Part shown: in pieces, positions 15,910 to 25,508 of the stretch | Layout: each line of letters opens with the position of its first letter | Position numbering within the stretch: position 1 is the stretch's first letter | Assembly (NCBI RefSeq): GCF_003478505.1 | Contig: NZ_QUFI01000013.1 | Span: 3,191-67,190, forward strand | DNA length: 64,000 nucleotides | Direction of reading: 5' to 3' | Source of the DNA: Clostridium sp. AF27-2AA | GTDB taxonomy: Bacteria; Bacillota; Clostridia; Lachnospirales; Lachnospiraceae | Notes under the pieces: model-generated | Databases searched by the model: none | The model's input: only the letters and a program-made list of their open reading frames with translations | Told to the model about the DNA's origin: nothing | Position numbers and translations under genes: made by a program

Positions 15910-18792
15910 TCAGTCTCCGACCCTGACATTGGAAACCTCCAGGGCTCCATTACCCAGGATGGAATCCAGATCGGTATATCCGTAGTAAAAGCGGTAGACA
16001 TTTTTTGCCACCATTGCCGCGTTAGAGGAGGAATATCCATAAGGGATATTGACAGTAACGCAGATTTCCGGATTTGTATACGGGCCATAGGAAATAAAGA
16101 ACGCATGGTTGCCACGGGTTCTGGACTCCTGTGCCGTACCGGTCTTACCGGCAATTTCCACCTCCAGATCTTTAAAGATCTTGTTAACGGAACCATCGGT
16201 CACCACGGCACGCATACCCTGATGCACCGCATCCCAGGTAGAATCCGCAATGTCCACATGTCCCGTTACTTCCGGTGTGAAATCTTTGATGAGATTTCCT
16301 TCCGAGTCCGTCATCTTGTCCAACAGGCTCAAGTCATAGACGGTTCCACTGTTGGCAATGGCCGCCACGTAACGGGAAAGCTGTACATTGGAATAAGAGT
16401 TGGTACCCTGTCCCATAGCAGAACGCTCTGGGTCTTCTGTGGTCAGCTCCGGTGTCGTCTCCGGAATTTCAATGCCGGAGGGACGGTTTAAACCGAACAT
16501 GGAAGCATAACGGCGGATGGTGTCCACACCCATATCCGTGGAGTAAACCAGAGTGTCACGGTTTGTTGCCAGGCGGTGCGCTACCTCCGCAAAAAAGTAG
16601 TTGCAGGAGTTCTGGATGCCGCCAACAACGGTCAGCGGTCCATGATGTCCCGGATAGATCCAGCACTTGATCGGCGGATCTACTTCTTTGTATTCACCGG
16701 TACAGTCAATGGTTTCGTAAAGGCCGATGACCTTCTCTTCCAGTCCCGCAATGGCGGTGATCGGCTTAAATGTGGAACCCGGCGCTTTCTTGGCCTGGGT
16801 CGCGTTGTTGTAAAGCGGCAGGGACAAGTCTTCCTGAAGCTGTTTCATATATGCCGGATCAGCACTTCCGGACAGACGGTTGTTGTCATAGCTTGGGTAG
16901 GTAACCAGCGCCCGCACCTCTCCGGTATTGACATCTGTAATGACCACGCCGCCCGTACACGGATCCAGTGCCAGCTGCGCCGGTGTCAGTTCGATGTTCT
17001 GAATTTTGCGCCGTATAAACTGGAATGCGTATTCCTCACCATTGGCTGTTAAAAGCTGTACCTCGTTTGCGTCATATGGGAGCGCTCCCTGTGCATACAG
17101 GGCCAGGCAAAGCTGGCGTCCGGTGATGACCTGGTCGTTGATCAGATAGCGGTAAATGCGTTTGGTAAACTTCGCGTCATCTTTTAACTGATCCAGGGTA
17201 TAGTCCACCAGCACCTGGTAAATATCATCCGCACTGGAATATTTGCTGGTGACATTCAGCTTCGTGGTATCGATCCAGTTTTCCGAAATACCGGCATAAA
17301 TGTAATCCCGAAGACTGATCTCATCATTTTTCCAGGCCAGATAGCTTTCACTGTTCTGGTCAATGCGGTCTTTCTGGACAATTCCCACCGTACTGTCAGA
17401 AAGCCAGTTGTAGATGTAGGCCATGTAAGCCATCATATCCTGCGGCAGGTCTTTCATCATGGTTGGATGGTCGCTCATAAGCTCATAACGCAGCCGGTCT
17501 AAAATCTGCTCTCTGGACGAAGTATAAACAGACTGGATCTGGCGTTCAATATCTGTGGCATCCTCCGAAGCCATGTGGCTCAGGGAAAGCACATTATTGT
17601 TGATGAGCTGGTAATACGCATCCTTGACCGGAATACTGATCTTAGATGAGTCCGTGATGGCAGAGGTATCTACATCCTGGTTGACCAGGGCTTTGGCTAC
17701 AATACCGGCCAGCTGCTGTTCAATCAGATGATAGATTCCCATCTGAAGATCGCGGTCAATGGTCAGGTAAATGTCGTTTCCGGTGGATGCCTGGGTCTCA
17801 GAAATCACCTTCATGACATTTCCCACGTTGTTGACCACCAGATTCTTGTAACCCTTGTGTCCCTGGAGTTCCAGTTCCATGGATGCCTCAATGCCGGTAC
17901 GGCCGACAATATCGCTGAGTTCATACTCCGGATTTGTCTTTTTGAGCTCCTCCAGCTGGTCCTCCTGTACCTTACCGGTGTAGCCGATGATCGGCGCAAA
18001 ATACTCTGCGTCATTATAGCGGCGGATAGTCGTCTCTGCCACCTCCACACCCTTCAGCTCCGCAGTATGTTCCATCAGATCTGCTACGGTCTCATCATCC
18101 ACCCGGTCACAGATGGTAATCGCCTCATATTTTTTATATGCGACAAGTGACATCGTATACCGGATATTGACAAGCTGCACCAGTTCCGCGTCAGAAAGAA
18201 TCAGGGGATTGCCCTTATCATCTTTCATCTTGTCAATCCCGTATGCTGTTTTTTTCTTTTCGATCAGTTCTCTTGCTGTCACTGCTGTCGGGTATTTTCC
18301 CTTGTCATCATCCAGCTCATCTACGGATTTGCGTCCATAAAAATCCCGCAGGAACCGTTTTCTTGCAGCCTCCGATGATGAGGTATAGACGATTTCCCCA
18401 TCGTCATTGATCGCAATTTCCAGCTTACCCTGCGCCTGATAACCATGTTTGTTCAAAATCCGGATCAGTTTCAGGATCATGGAATTCATGCCGGCACTTT
18501 TTGGATAATCGCCCGTATCCTGTACCGTCACTGCGTAAGCCAGCTCATTGTAGGCCAGAAGATTCCCGTTGCGGTCATAGATATTGCCGCGGGTGCCCGG
18601 CGTTGTCACTGTTTTTTCGATCATCTGGACATAATCTTCCAGATAGGATTCTCCGTTTACAATCTGCAGATCGAACAGCTTGACCGCCAGAATCAAAAAC
18701 ATGCCGGTAAATACCAGCGCCAGCGCAAAGATACGGGAGCTTAAGACCCGTTTTAAAAAATCATATAATTTATGGAAGAAATCTTTCAGCAC
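15910..18792 (-). CDS. mrdA: penicillin-binding protein 2 (class B transpeptidase) with a large insertion
   Basis: The 960-residue protein begins at GTG (AGGAG site 10 bases upstream). It has one N-terminal membrane segment (about 20-40), a PBP dimerisation domain (PGTRGNIYDRNG near 65-76) and a transpeptidase domain. The active-site motifs are Ser673 in GSTFKP, SCN at 729-731 and KTG at 883-885. Typical PBP2 is about 600-700 residues. Here about 240 extra residues (roughly 365-608) separate LTIDRDLQ from the CTGGVVITDVNTGEV strand that normally follows closely. It cross-links peptidoglycan during elongation with RodA. Confidence 0.93.
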   Translation of the reverse strand: MLKDFFHKLYDFLKRVLSSRIFALALVFTGMFLILAVKLFDLQIVNGESYLEDYVQMIEKTVTTPGTRGNIYDRNGNLLAYNELAYAVTVQDTGDYPKSAGMNSMILKLIRILNKHGYQAQGKLEIAINDDGEIVYTSSSEAARKRFLRDFYGRKSVDELDDDKGKYPTAVTARELIEKKKTAYGIDKMKDDKGNPLILSDAELVQLVNIRYTMSLVAYKKYEAITICDRVDDETVADLMEHTAELKGVEVAETTIRRYNDAEYFAPIIGYTGKVQEDQLEELKKTNPEYELSDIVGRTGIEASMELELQGHKGYKNLVVNNVGNVMKVISETQASTGNDIYLTIDRDLQMGIYHLIEQQLAGIVAKALVNQDVDTSAITDSSKISIPVKDAYYQLINNNVLSLSHMASEDATDIERQIQSVYTSSREQILDRLRYELMSDHPTMMKDLPQDMMAYMAYIYNWLSDSTVGIVQKDRIDQNSESYLAWKNDEISLRDYIYAGISENWIDTTKLNVTSKYSSADDIYQVLVDYTLDQLKDDAKFTKRIYRYLINDQVITGRQLCLALYAQGALPYDANEVQLLTANGEEYAFQFIRRKIQNIELTPAQLALDPCTGGVVITDVNTGEVRALVTYPSYDNNRLSGSADPAYMKQLQEDLSLPLYNNATQAKKAPGSTFKPITAIAGLEEKVIGLYETIDCTGEYKEVDPPIKCWIYPGHHGPLTVVGGIQNSCNYFFAEVAHRLATNRDTLVYSTDMGVDTIRRYASMFGLNRPSGIEIPETTPELTTEDPERSAMGQGTNSYSNVQLSRYVAAIANSGTVYDLSLLDKMTDSEGNLIKDFTPEVTGHVDIADSTWDAVHQGMRAVVTDGSVNKIFKDLEVEIAGKTGTAQESRTRGNHAFFISYGPYTNPEICVTVNIPYGYSSSNAAMVAKNVYRFYYGYTDLDSILGNGALEVSNVRVGD

Positions 18793-18830
18793 GCTTATGT
18801 CACTCCTATTTGTGTCTCATGTTTCGGTAT

Positions 18831-19346
18831 TTAATATTCCCGTTCCCGCCGATTGTCCAGCTCATCCAGTCTCCGGTTTGCAGACAGGAAAAAGCGATAA
18901 ATAAGTAGCGTTGTTACAACTGTGAAGATCAGCTCCGGAATGATGATTTCCTTTGCGTAATAAAGAAAATCCAGCCGGTTGCGGATCAGAAAACGGAACA
19001 CGTAAATATACAGGTTGTAGATCAGTTCATTGACCAGACTCATGACCAGCGGCAGATTGATATAGTCCTCATAGTAATACTGGGTGCAGATGCCGTTGAA
19101 ATAGCCGATGTTGATGAACAGCAGTGTATAAAAACCGAAGGGGCCGCTGTAAAACAGATCCAGTAAAATTCCGGCAAACAGACCGTATAACAGTCCCGCT
19201 TCCTTTCCGTAAATAAATCCAAAGGAAAAGGTCAGGATCAGAAGCAAGTTCGGAGTTGCCGTGAGAAACGGAATCAGCGGAAACACACAGTTCTGGACCG
19301 TAAAAGCCAGGATCATCAGTACCACATTCAATAAGAACCGTTTCAT
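18831..19346 (-). CDS. mreD: rod shape-determining protein MreD
   Basis: The 171-residue, very hydrophobic protein (about five membrane segments) has the MreD-like segment FGFIYGKEAGLLYGLFAGILLDLFYSGPFG. MreD is the membrane partner of MreC in the elongation complex. Its ATG overlaps the mreC stop as ATGA, which indicates translational coupling. Confidence 0.9.
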   Translation of the reverse strand: MKRFLLNVVLMILAFTVQNCVFPLIPFLTATPNLLLILTFSFGFIYGKEAGLLYGLFAGILLDLFYSGPFGFYTLLFINIGYFNGICTQYYYEDYINLPLVMSLVNELIYNLYIYVFRFLIRNRLDFLYYAKEIIIPELIFTVVTTLLIYRFFLSANRRLDELDNRREREY

Positions 19347-20221
19347 GCGCCTGTCTGTGCCCCCTCTGTATTTTCTGTACTCTCCTGCGGTGCCTCTTCC
19401 TCTTTCAGGGTCGTGATGACCAGCACCTCCTGCAGGCTGTCAAAGTGTGCTGCCGGAATCAGGTAACCGGACTTGGTCAGACGGCTCTGGTCTGTGGTGA
19501 TATCGGCCGCGTAGCCGATCAGGATTCCTGGAAGAAATTTAGAACTGATGTTGGAGGTCACAATGCGGTCTCCGTCTTTCAGATCGCCGTTCTCCGCAAT
19601 GTTGCTCAAACGCAGCCTCCCCTCTCCGAACAAAGTCAGGTCACCGGATACAATGCAGGTATCTCCGGACTGCTGGGCCATGCCGCTGACACGGCTCACA
19701 TCATCAATGATGGAGCGGACTGTGGCATAATGAGCTCCCACATCCGTAACAATGCCCACCAGGCCGCCTCCGGCCATGACGTTGGCATCTACCTGAACAC
19801 CGTCCGCAGAACCTTTGTTGATCCGGAATACCTGAAACCAGTCACCAGAGTCCTTCGCAATGACCCTGGCTCCAATCTTCTGATACTGCATATAGTCCTG
19901 ATCCAGATCATAAAGCTCCCGCAGACGCTGCAGTTCAAACTGTTCCGACTGCAGGCGGCTGTTCTCCTCCACCAGCGCGTCGATGCGTTCCTGCAGAGCC
20001 TGCTTTTCCGCCATGGCGCTGCGCAACGTGCTGTAGTTGCTGATTCCGTTGTAAAGTGAGGTACCCACCCGGTTCACTCCCGACTGGATCGGGCTTAAGA
20101 CATAGCCCACGCCGCTTCTCAGCGGATTTAAGAATCCATCCTTAAACGATGTAATGCCGATCAGCAGAATGCAGAAAACCGACAGTCCGATCAGAATGTA
20201 TTTGCTGCGTTTTGATTCCAT
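19343..20221 (-). CDS. mreC: rod shape-determining protein MreC
   Basis: The 292-residue protein has an N-terminal membrane segment (about 8-25), a coiled-coil (about 65-105; EKQALQERIDALVEENSRLQSE) and a beta-rich extracytoplasmic domain (GARVIAKDSGDWFQVFRINKG, GGGLVGIVTDVG). MreC links cytoplasmic shape proteins to PBP2/RodA. A short acidic and Ser/Thr/Glu tail follows. Three bases separate it from radC; mreB, normally between these genes, is not here. Confidence 0.93.
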   Translation of the reverse strand: MESKRSKYILIGLSVFCILLIGITSFKDGFLNPLRSGVGYVLSPIQSGVNRVGTSLYNGISNYSTLRSAMAEKQALQERIDALVEENSRLQSEQFELQRLRELYDLDQDYMQYQKIGARVIAKDSGDWFQVFRINKGSADGVQVDANVMAGGGLVGIVTDVGAHYATVRSIIDDVSRVSGMAQQSGDTCIVSGDLTLFGEGRLRLSNIAENGDLKDGDRIVTSNISSKFLPGILIGYAADITTDQSRLTKSGYLIPAAHFDSLQEVLVITTLKEEEAPQESTENTEGAQTGA

Positions 20222-20224
20222 CTG

Positions 20225-20917
20225 TTATAATCCCCGTTCTTTCATGCTGACATAAGTGCCATCACCTATGATGATATGATCTAACACCGGAATGCCGATC
20301 ACCCGTCCGGCCTCCTCCACCCGCCGGGTAAGAAGGACATCTTCCCTGCTGGGTTCCGGATCGCCGCTGGGGTGATTGTGCACCAGGATCAGGCTTACCG
20401 CCTGAAATTTCAATGCCTGGATAAAGATTTCCCTCGGTGTGGCAAGAGACGCATTCACCGTCCCCTTAGACAGCGCTACGTCTCCAATCATGTTTTGTTT
20501 CGTATTAAAAAGCATCATGTGAAACTCTTCCTGTTCCTTATGACGCAGGTCTTCCTGATAGTATTCCGCCACCTGGGCCGGATCGTTGAAACGAACCGGA
20601 CTCTTTATGGCTTTGCGTTTCCAGATGCGTCTGGACAGTTCTCCAATACACTGGAGCTGGATGGCTTTCACCTGCCCAATGCCCTTGACGCTCATCAGCT
20701 CCGGCAGGGACAAATGCAAAAGTCCCAGAATTCCTTCTCCGGGACCTCCAAGCTCCAGAATCCGGGCAGCCAGCTCCAGTACGCTCTCCTGCGTGCTTCC
20801 GGTCCGGAGGATCACAGCCAGAAGCTGTGCGTCACTCAAATGCTCCGGCCCGGATTTTACGCAGCGTTCATATGGCCGCTCATCATGGGGCAGCTCTTTC
20901 ATTGTCGTGTGTTTCAT
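20225..20917 (-). CDS. radC: RadC-family JAB/MPN-domain protein
   Basis: The 230-residue protein has an N-terminal helix-hairpin-helix region (LSLPELMSVKGIGQVKAIQL) and a C-terminal JAMM metalloprotease-like domain with VHNHPSGDPEPSREDV, which supplies the His-x-His and Asp metal ligands. Despite the DNA-repair name, the biochemical role of this family is not established. The gene commonly heads the mre-min cluster. GGAGGG precedes the ATG and an extended -10 promoter lies upstream. Confidence 0.92.
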   Translation of the reverse strand: MKHTTMKELPHDERPYERCVKSGPEHLSDAQLLAVILRTGSTQESVLELAARILELGGPGEGILGLLHLSLPELMSVKGIGQVKAIQLQCIGELSRRIWKRKAIKSPVRFNDPAQVAEYYQEDLRHKEQEEFHMMLFNTKQNMIGDVALSKGTVNASLATPREIFIQALKFQAVSLILVHNHPSGDPEPSREDVLLTRRVEEAGRVIGIPVLDHIIIGDGTYVSMKERGL

Positions 20918-20968
20918 CGTTCACCCTCCATTCTCTCTCCAAGTACGAAGCGGAAGGGAACAATTTTT

Positions 20969-20977
20969 AGTTTACCA
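20969..20977 (-). promoter_or_regulatory. extended -10 promoter of the radC-mre-min run
   Basis: Minus-strand TGGTAAACT lies about 50 bases upstream of radC, with TATACA 17 bases before the -10 hexamer as a weak -35. It is the only promoter-like signal in this spacer and may serve the whole run down to mgsA. Confidence 0.45.
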
Positions 20978-21046
20978 CAAATCAAATATCGTGTATACAA
21001 AAAATGGAAAACTTTAGAAATGGTTAATATTTTCTACCACAAAAAA

Positions 21047-22327
21047 TTACAGCGTCACAATGCCTGCTTCTACCATCTTCTGCAGGGACATTAAGATGCC
21101 CAGCTTTGCGTGATACCAGGTCAGGCCGCCCTGGAAATAAACCGCATACGGCGGCTTGATCGGGCCATCGGCACTCAGCTCAATGGAGGAGCCCTGTACA
21201 AAGGCACCTGCTGCCATGATGACCGGTGCGTCGTAACCCGGCATATCCCACGGTTCCGGGGATACAAAGCTGTCCACCGGCGCTGCTGCCTGGATGCCCC
21301 TGCAGAATGCTACCATGCCTTCCGGAGTTCCCAACGTCACGGCCTGGATGATGTCGTGACGGGACTCGGTGCTGTTCGGAACAACGGCAAAACCCAGTTT
21401 TTCATACACATTGGCTGCAAAGATCGCGCCCTTTAACGCCCCTGCCACAGTGGTCGGGGACATGAACAGGCCCTGATAGAAGGACTGGTTCAGGCCCAGG
21501 CTTGCGCCTACCTCTTTTCCAAGTCCCGGTGCGCTTAAGCGGTAGGATGCCTGCTCTACGCAGGATTTTTTACCAACGATATAGCCGCCGATCGGTGCCA
21601 GGCCGCCGCCCGGGTTTTTAATTAAGGAACCAACGATCATGTCAGCACCAACGTCCGTCGGCTCAATGCGTTCTACAAACTCACCGTAGCAGTTATCTAC
21701 CATGCAGAGCACATCCGGCTTTACGCTCTTGCAGAACGCGATCAGCTCACCGATCTGGGTTACGGAAAAGGTCGGGCGGGTCTGATAACCCTTGGAGCGC
21801 TGAATGGTGATAAGCCTGGTCTTCTCATTGATGGCCTTGCGGATGTTCTCATAATCGAAAGTGCCATCCTCCAGAAGGTCAACCTGGCGGTAGATCACGC
21901 CGTACTCTTTTAAAGAGCCGGCAGATTCACGGATACCAATAACCTCTTCCAGGGTATCGTAGGGTTTTCCCACCGGGGAAAGGAGCTCATCGCCCGGACG
22001 CAGATTGCCAGACAGTGCCACATGCAGAGCATGGGTGCCGGAAATCAGCTGTGGGCGCACCAGGGCATCCTCACCGTGGAAAGCCTTTGCATACACCTCT
22101 TCCAGGGTATCACGGCCCAGGTCGTTGTAACCGTAACCGGTGGTTGCCGCAAAGTGGATATCGCTGACGCGGGCCTCCTGCATTGCCTTCAACACCTTCA
22201 TCTGGTTGAACTCAGCGTTTTCGTCGATGGCTTTAAACCGTTCCTTTAAGTGTTCTTCAATCTCTGTTCCAAATTTCAGGACCTCCGGGCTGATGCCCAG
22301 TTCCTGATACATCTCATTCAGTTCCAT
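21047..22327 (-). CDS. methionine gamma-lyase-like PLP protein (YnbB / aluminium-resistance family)
   Basis: The protein (426 residues from the ATG at 22327, GGAGG upstream; a TTG six codons earlier is less likely) is a fold-type I PLP enzyme. It shows RPQLISGTHALHVALSG, VDNCYGEFVE, and the likely PLP lysine in MIVGSLIKNPGGGLAPIGGY. The family is widely annotated as aluminium resistance or methionine gamma-lyase, and neither activity can be confirmed from sequence. It overlaps miaA by 14 bases and ends the miaB-mutS-mutL-miaA unit. Confidence 0.88.
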   Translation of the reverse strand: MELNEMYQELGISPEVLKFGTEIEEHLKERFKAIDENAEFNQMKVLKAMQEARVSDIHFAATTGYGYNDLGRDTLEEVYAKAFHGEDALVRPQLISGTHALHVALSGNLRPGDELLSPVGKPYDTLEEVIGIRESAGSLKEYGVIYRQVDLLEDGTFDYENIRKAINEKTRLITIQRSKGYQTRPTFSVTQIGELIAFCKSVKPDVLCMVDNCYGEFVERIEPTDVGADMIVGSLIKNPGGGLAPIGGYIVGKKSCVEQASYRLSAPGLGKEVGASLGLNQSFYQGLFMSPTTVAGALKGAIFAANVYEKLGFAVVPNSTESRHDIIQAVTLGTPEGMVAFCRGIQAAAPVDSFVSPEPWDMPGYDAPVIMAAGAFVQGSSIELSADGPIKPPYAVYFQGGLTWYHAKLGILMSLQKMVEAGIVTL

Positions 22328-23312
22328 GTTCGTTTCTTCCTCCAAAGTAATCCTTACAAATATATTCTAAAATTTTCTTCTGGTCATCTTCCTTGGTGTC
22401 CAGGCCACCGTTTTGATGTCTCCACAGGGCATGTTTATCATCTACAGCAATAAAACGCACATCCCGTTCCCGCTTAAACCAGGTGAGCTGACGCTTCGCG
22501 AAATGTCTCGTATCCCGCTTGATGATATAAACCGCCTCCTCCAGGCTGATCTTTCCATCCAGGTAATCCAGGATTTCCTTGTAGCCAAGCCCCTGCATGG
22601 CCACCATGTCACGGGTGCAGCCCATTTCTTTCAAACGCTTCACCTCGTCCACCAGGCCCTGCTCCATCATGATGTCCACCCGTTGGTCAATCCGCTCATA
22701 AAGAGCAGCGCGATTGCGGGTCAGCACATAGTAATACAGGTCGTAAGGGGACTGTTTCTCCCGTTCCCGCTTATTGTGCTCGGAAATCTTTTCTCCAGTC
22801 AGCCGGTAATATTCAATCGCGCGAATCACTCTTTTTACATTATTCGCGTGAATCGCTTCGGCAGATTCCAGATCAATCTGAGCCAGTATCTGGTGTAAAT
22901 ACTCCTCGCCCTTTTCTGCGGCAAGCTGCTCCAGTTCTTCCCGGATGCCGCTGTGATCTTCGTTTTCAGTAAAATCTATATCGTAAGCCAGTGCCTGAAT
23001 ATAAAATCCGGTGCCTCCGGTCACGATCGGTACATGGCCGCGGCTGTAGATTCCCGCCATGGCTTCCTTCGCCATAGCCTGGAAGCGGGTCACATTAAAC
23101 TCCTCCCATGGCTCCAGCACATCAATGAGATGATGAGGCACTCCCTCCATCTCTTCCGGCATGATCTTGGCCGACCCAATGTCCATATGGCGGTACACCT
23201 GCATAGAATCGGCACTGATGATTTCTCCATTCAGCGCCTTGGCAAGTTCAATGGACAAAGCTGTTTTTCCCACCGCGGTCGGCCCGGTGAGAATGATCAG
23301 CGGCTGTTTCAT
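22314..23312 (-). CDS. miaA: tRNA dimethylallyltransferase
   Basis: The 332-residue protein begins ILTGPTAVGKTALSIELA (P-loop) and continues ISADSMQVYRHMDIGSAK, HHLIDVLEP, VGGTGFYIQAL-type (here VTGGTGFYIQAL) and KRDTRHFAKRQLTWFKRE, all MiaA signatures. It adds an isopentenyl group to A37 of tRNAs reading UNN codons. MiaB, which then methylthiolates the product, is three genes upstream in the same unit. A GGGGAG site precedes the ATG. Confidence 0.96.
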   Translation of the reverse strand: MKQPLIILTGPTAVGKTALSIELAKALNGEIISADSMQVYRHMDIGSAKIMPEEMEGVPHHLIDVLEPWEEFNVTRFQAMAKEAMAGIYSRGHVPIVTGGTGFYIQALAYDIDFTENEDHSGIREELEQLAAEKGEEYLHQILAQIDLESAEAIHANNVKRVIRAIEYYRLTGEKISEHNKREREKQSPYDLYYYVLTRNRAALYERIDQRVDIMMEQGLVDEVKRLKEMGCTRDMVAMQGLGYKEILDYLDGKISLEEAVYIIKRDTRHFAKRQLTWFKRERDVRFIAVDDKHALWRHQNGGLDTKEDDQKKILEYICKDYFGGRNEHGTE

Positions 23313-23326
23313 AGCTTCTCCCCTCG

Positions 23327-25486
23327 TCAGACAATTCGTTTAAACTTCTTCTCCAGTTCGTATTTACTCATGGAAATGATGGTCGGCCTTCCATGCGGGC
23401 AGGCATAAGGATTTTCCAGCCCAAGAAGCTGGTCAATCAGGGCATCTGCCTCCGCTGCGCTCAACACATCGTGCCCCTTTACCGCCGCCTTGCAGGACAT
23501 GGATGCTACCTTTTCGTAGATCATGTCCGCGTTCCGCGCCTGGGCATCCTCCGAAAGACTGTCTAACATCTCCATCAGAAGCTCCTTCCTGGCAATGGAA
23601 AACAGGTTATCCGGTACACCCCGCACCGCGTATTCCTTTCCGCCAAATGGCTCGATCTCAAATCCGATGTCGGTAAAGATCTTCATATTTTTCTCCAGCA
23701 TCAGTGCCTCCCGGCTTCCCAGTGTCAGTATAATGGGCGGATGAATCTGCTGGCAGGTGTACTCCCTGGTTTTTAGGGAGTTCATCGTCTTCTCATACAG
23801 CACCTTCTCATGGGCCGCATGCTGGTCAATGATGTAAAGCTGGTCTTTGAATTCCACCAGCCAGTAGGTGGCAAAGAGCTGGCCGATCAGTTTGTGGCGG
23901 CTGCGGGACTGGGGCTCTAAGAGTTTTTCCTCGAAGAGGTCCATCTGCCCTTCTGCTTCTGGCAGTTCTGACATCTCAGCTAGCGGCGCTTCTGCCTCAG
24001 GCGTGATTCCTGTTCCTGCCTGTGTTTCCACTTCTGACTGGATTCCTGCCGCTTCTACTCCCGGTTCCTGCTTTAACAGCGCTGTCAGCGCCTCGTTGAC
24101 ACGATAACCGTTTCCATCGGCTGCTCGTTCTACCTCCTGGCTGTTTTTCAGCTCTTCTTCCCGCTGCAATGCCTCAACACGCTGCTCGGTGCGCAAAAGT
24201 CCCGTTCGTTCACTGCGGATCTGGGAGGTGGCCTTTAATGCAGGCTGCTCCCCCGGCCGGGTTTTCATCCGGTATTCTTCTGGCATCTCCCGCAGCACAA
24301 AATCATCTGCGCCGCCTGCTGCTAACCGCTTCGGGTCAAACAAACCGGCGCTATCCTGCTGCCGCTTCTGTTCGGACTGCTCCGCACGATTCTGCATCAT
24401 GCGGTTTTGTTCGAATGGTTCTGGGATCGGGATCCGCTTTTCCGGCACGGATTTTCGTGCCCGTTCCTCCTCCACCAGCTCAACCTTGGGAATCAGTTCT
24501 TTGTGGCGCAGTGCCTCGGCTACCGTATCCCGCACCATGCGGAACACATTCTCGCCATTCTGGAAACGCAGCTCCATCTTCGTTGGATGGACATTCACAT
24601 CCAGAAACTCCGGCTCAATCTTAAAATGCAGCATCGTAAACGGATACTTGTGCTGCATCATGAAGGGCTTGTACGCCTCCTCAATGGCCTTGTTGATGAT
24701 GTTGCTCTTGATATATCTTCCATTAATATAGTAATTTTCAAAATTCCGGTTACTCCGGGCGATAACCGGCTTCCCAATAAAGCCTTCTACTCTGAAGGCT
24801 TCTCCGGTAACAGACACTGGGATCAGGTTGGCCGTAATCTCCCGCCCGTAAACCGTATAAATGATATCTTTTAAATTATGGTTGCCGGAAGTGTGCAGCT
24901 TATTCTGATTGTTCTGGATAAACCGGATGGAAATTTCCGGATGGGACAGGGCAATCTTCTCCACCAGATCTGCCACATGGGCCCCTTCCGTCATGGGAGT
25001 CTTTAAAAACTTCCGGCGCACCGGCGTGTTGTAAAAAAGATTCCGCACAATAAAGGTAGTTCCATCCGGCGCACCGATTTCTTCCATGCCCCGCTCCTGA
25101 CCGCCCTCGATCTGATAGCGGTTTCCGGTTAAGGAACGGCTTGTCTTGGTGATCAGCTCCACCTGTCCCACTGCGGCAATACTGGAAAGTGCCTCACCGC
25201 GAAAGCCCAGAGAAGATACTGTAAATAAATCCTCTACGGACTGAATCTTACTGGTGGAATGGCGCAGAAATGCCAGTGGAATCTCTTCTTTTTCAATTCC
25301 GCAGCCGTTGTCTGTCACCCGGATAAAAGAAATTCCTCCCTCCCGGATTTCCACCGTGACCGCAGTGGCTTTCGCGTCGATGGCATTTTCCAGAAGCTCC
25401 TTCACCACCGAGGCCGGCCGCTCAATGACCTCGCCGGCCGCGATCTTGTTGATGGTATTCTGATCCAGTACATGAATGTTCGGCAT
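23327..25486 (-). CDS. mutL: DNA mismatch repair protein MutL (endonuclease type)
   Basis: The 719-residue protein has an N-terminal GHKL ATPase (LLENAIDAKA, TDNGCGI, GFRGEALSSIAAV) and a long variable Gln/Glu/Arg-rich linker (about 345-515). The C-terminal domain contains DQHAAHEKVLYE, the metal-binding DQHA(X)2E(X)4E endonuclease motif, with SCKAAVKG and CPHGRP near the end. Organisms without MutH use this nicking MutL. It is downstream of mutS. Confidence 0.96.
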   Translation of the reverse strand: MPNIHVLDQNTINKIAAGEVIERPASVVKELLENAIDAKATAVTVEIREGGISFIRVTDNGCGIEKEEIPLAFLRHSTSKIQSVEDLFTVSSLGFRGEALSSIAAVGQVELITKTSRSLTGNRYQIEGGQERGMEEIGAPDGTTFIVRNLFYNTPVRRKFLKTPMTEGAHVADLVEKIALSHPEISIRFIQNNQNKLHTSGNHNLKDIIYTVYGREITANLIPVSVTGEAFRVEGFIGKPVIARSNRNFENYYINGRYIKSNIINKAIEEAYKPFMMQHKYPFTMLHFKIEPEFLDVNVHPTKMELRFQNGENVFRMVRDTVAEALRHKELIPKVELVEEERARKSVPEKRIPIPEPFEQNRMMQNRAEQSEQKRQQDSAGLFDPKRLAAGGADDFVLREMPEEYRMKTRPGEQPALKATSQIRSERTGLLRTEQRVEALQREEELKNSQEVERAADGNGYRVNEALTALLKQEPGVEAAGIQSEVETQAGTGITPEAEAPLAEMSELPEAEGQMDLFEEKLLEPQSRSRHKLIGQLFATYWLVEFKDQLYIIDQHAAHEKVLYEKTMNSLKTREYTCQQIHPPIILTLGSREALMLEKNMKIFTDIGFEIEPFGGKEYAVRGVPDNLFSIARKELLMEMLDSLSEDAQARNADMIYEKVASMSCKAAVKGHDVLSAAEADALIDQLLGLENPYACPHGRPTIISMSKYELEKKFKRIV

Positions 25487-25508
25487 GCTGCACCTCCCAC
25501 TTTAATCT

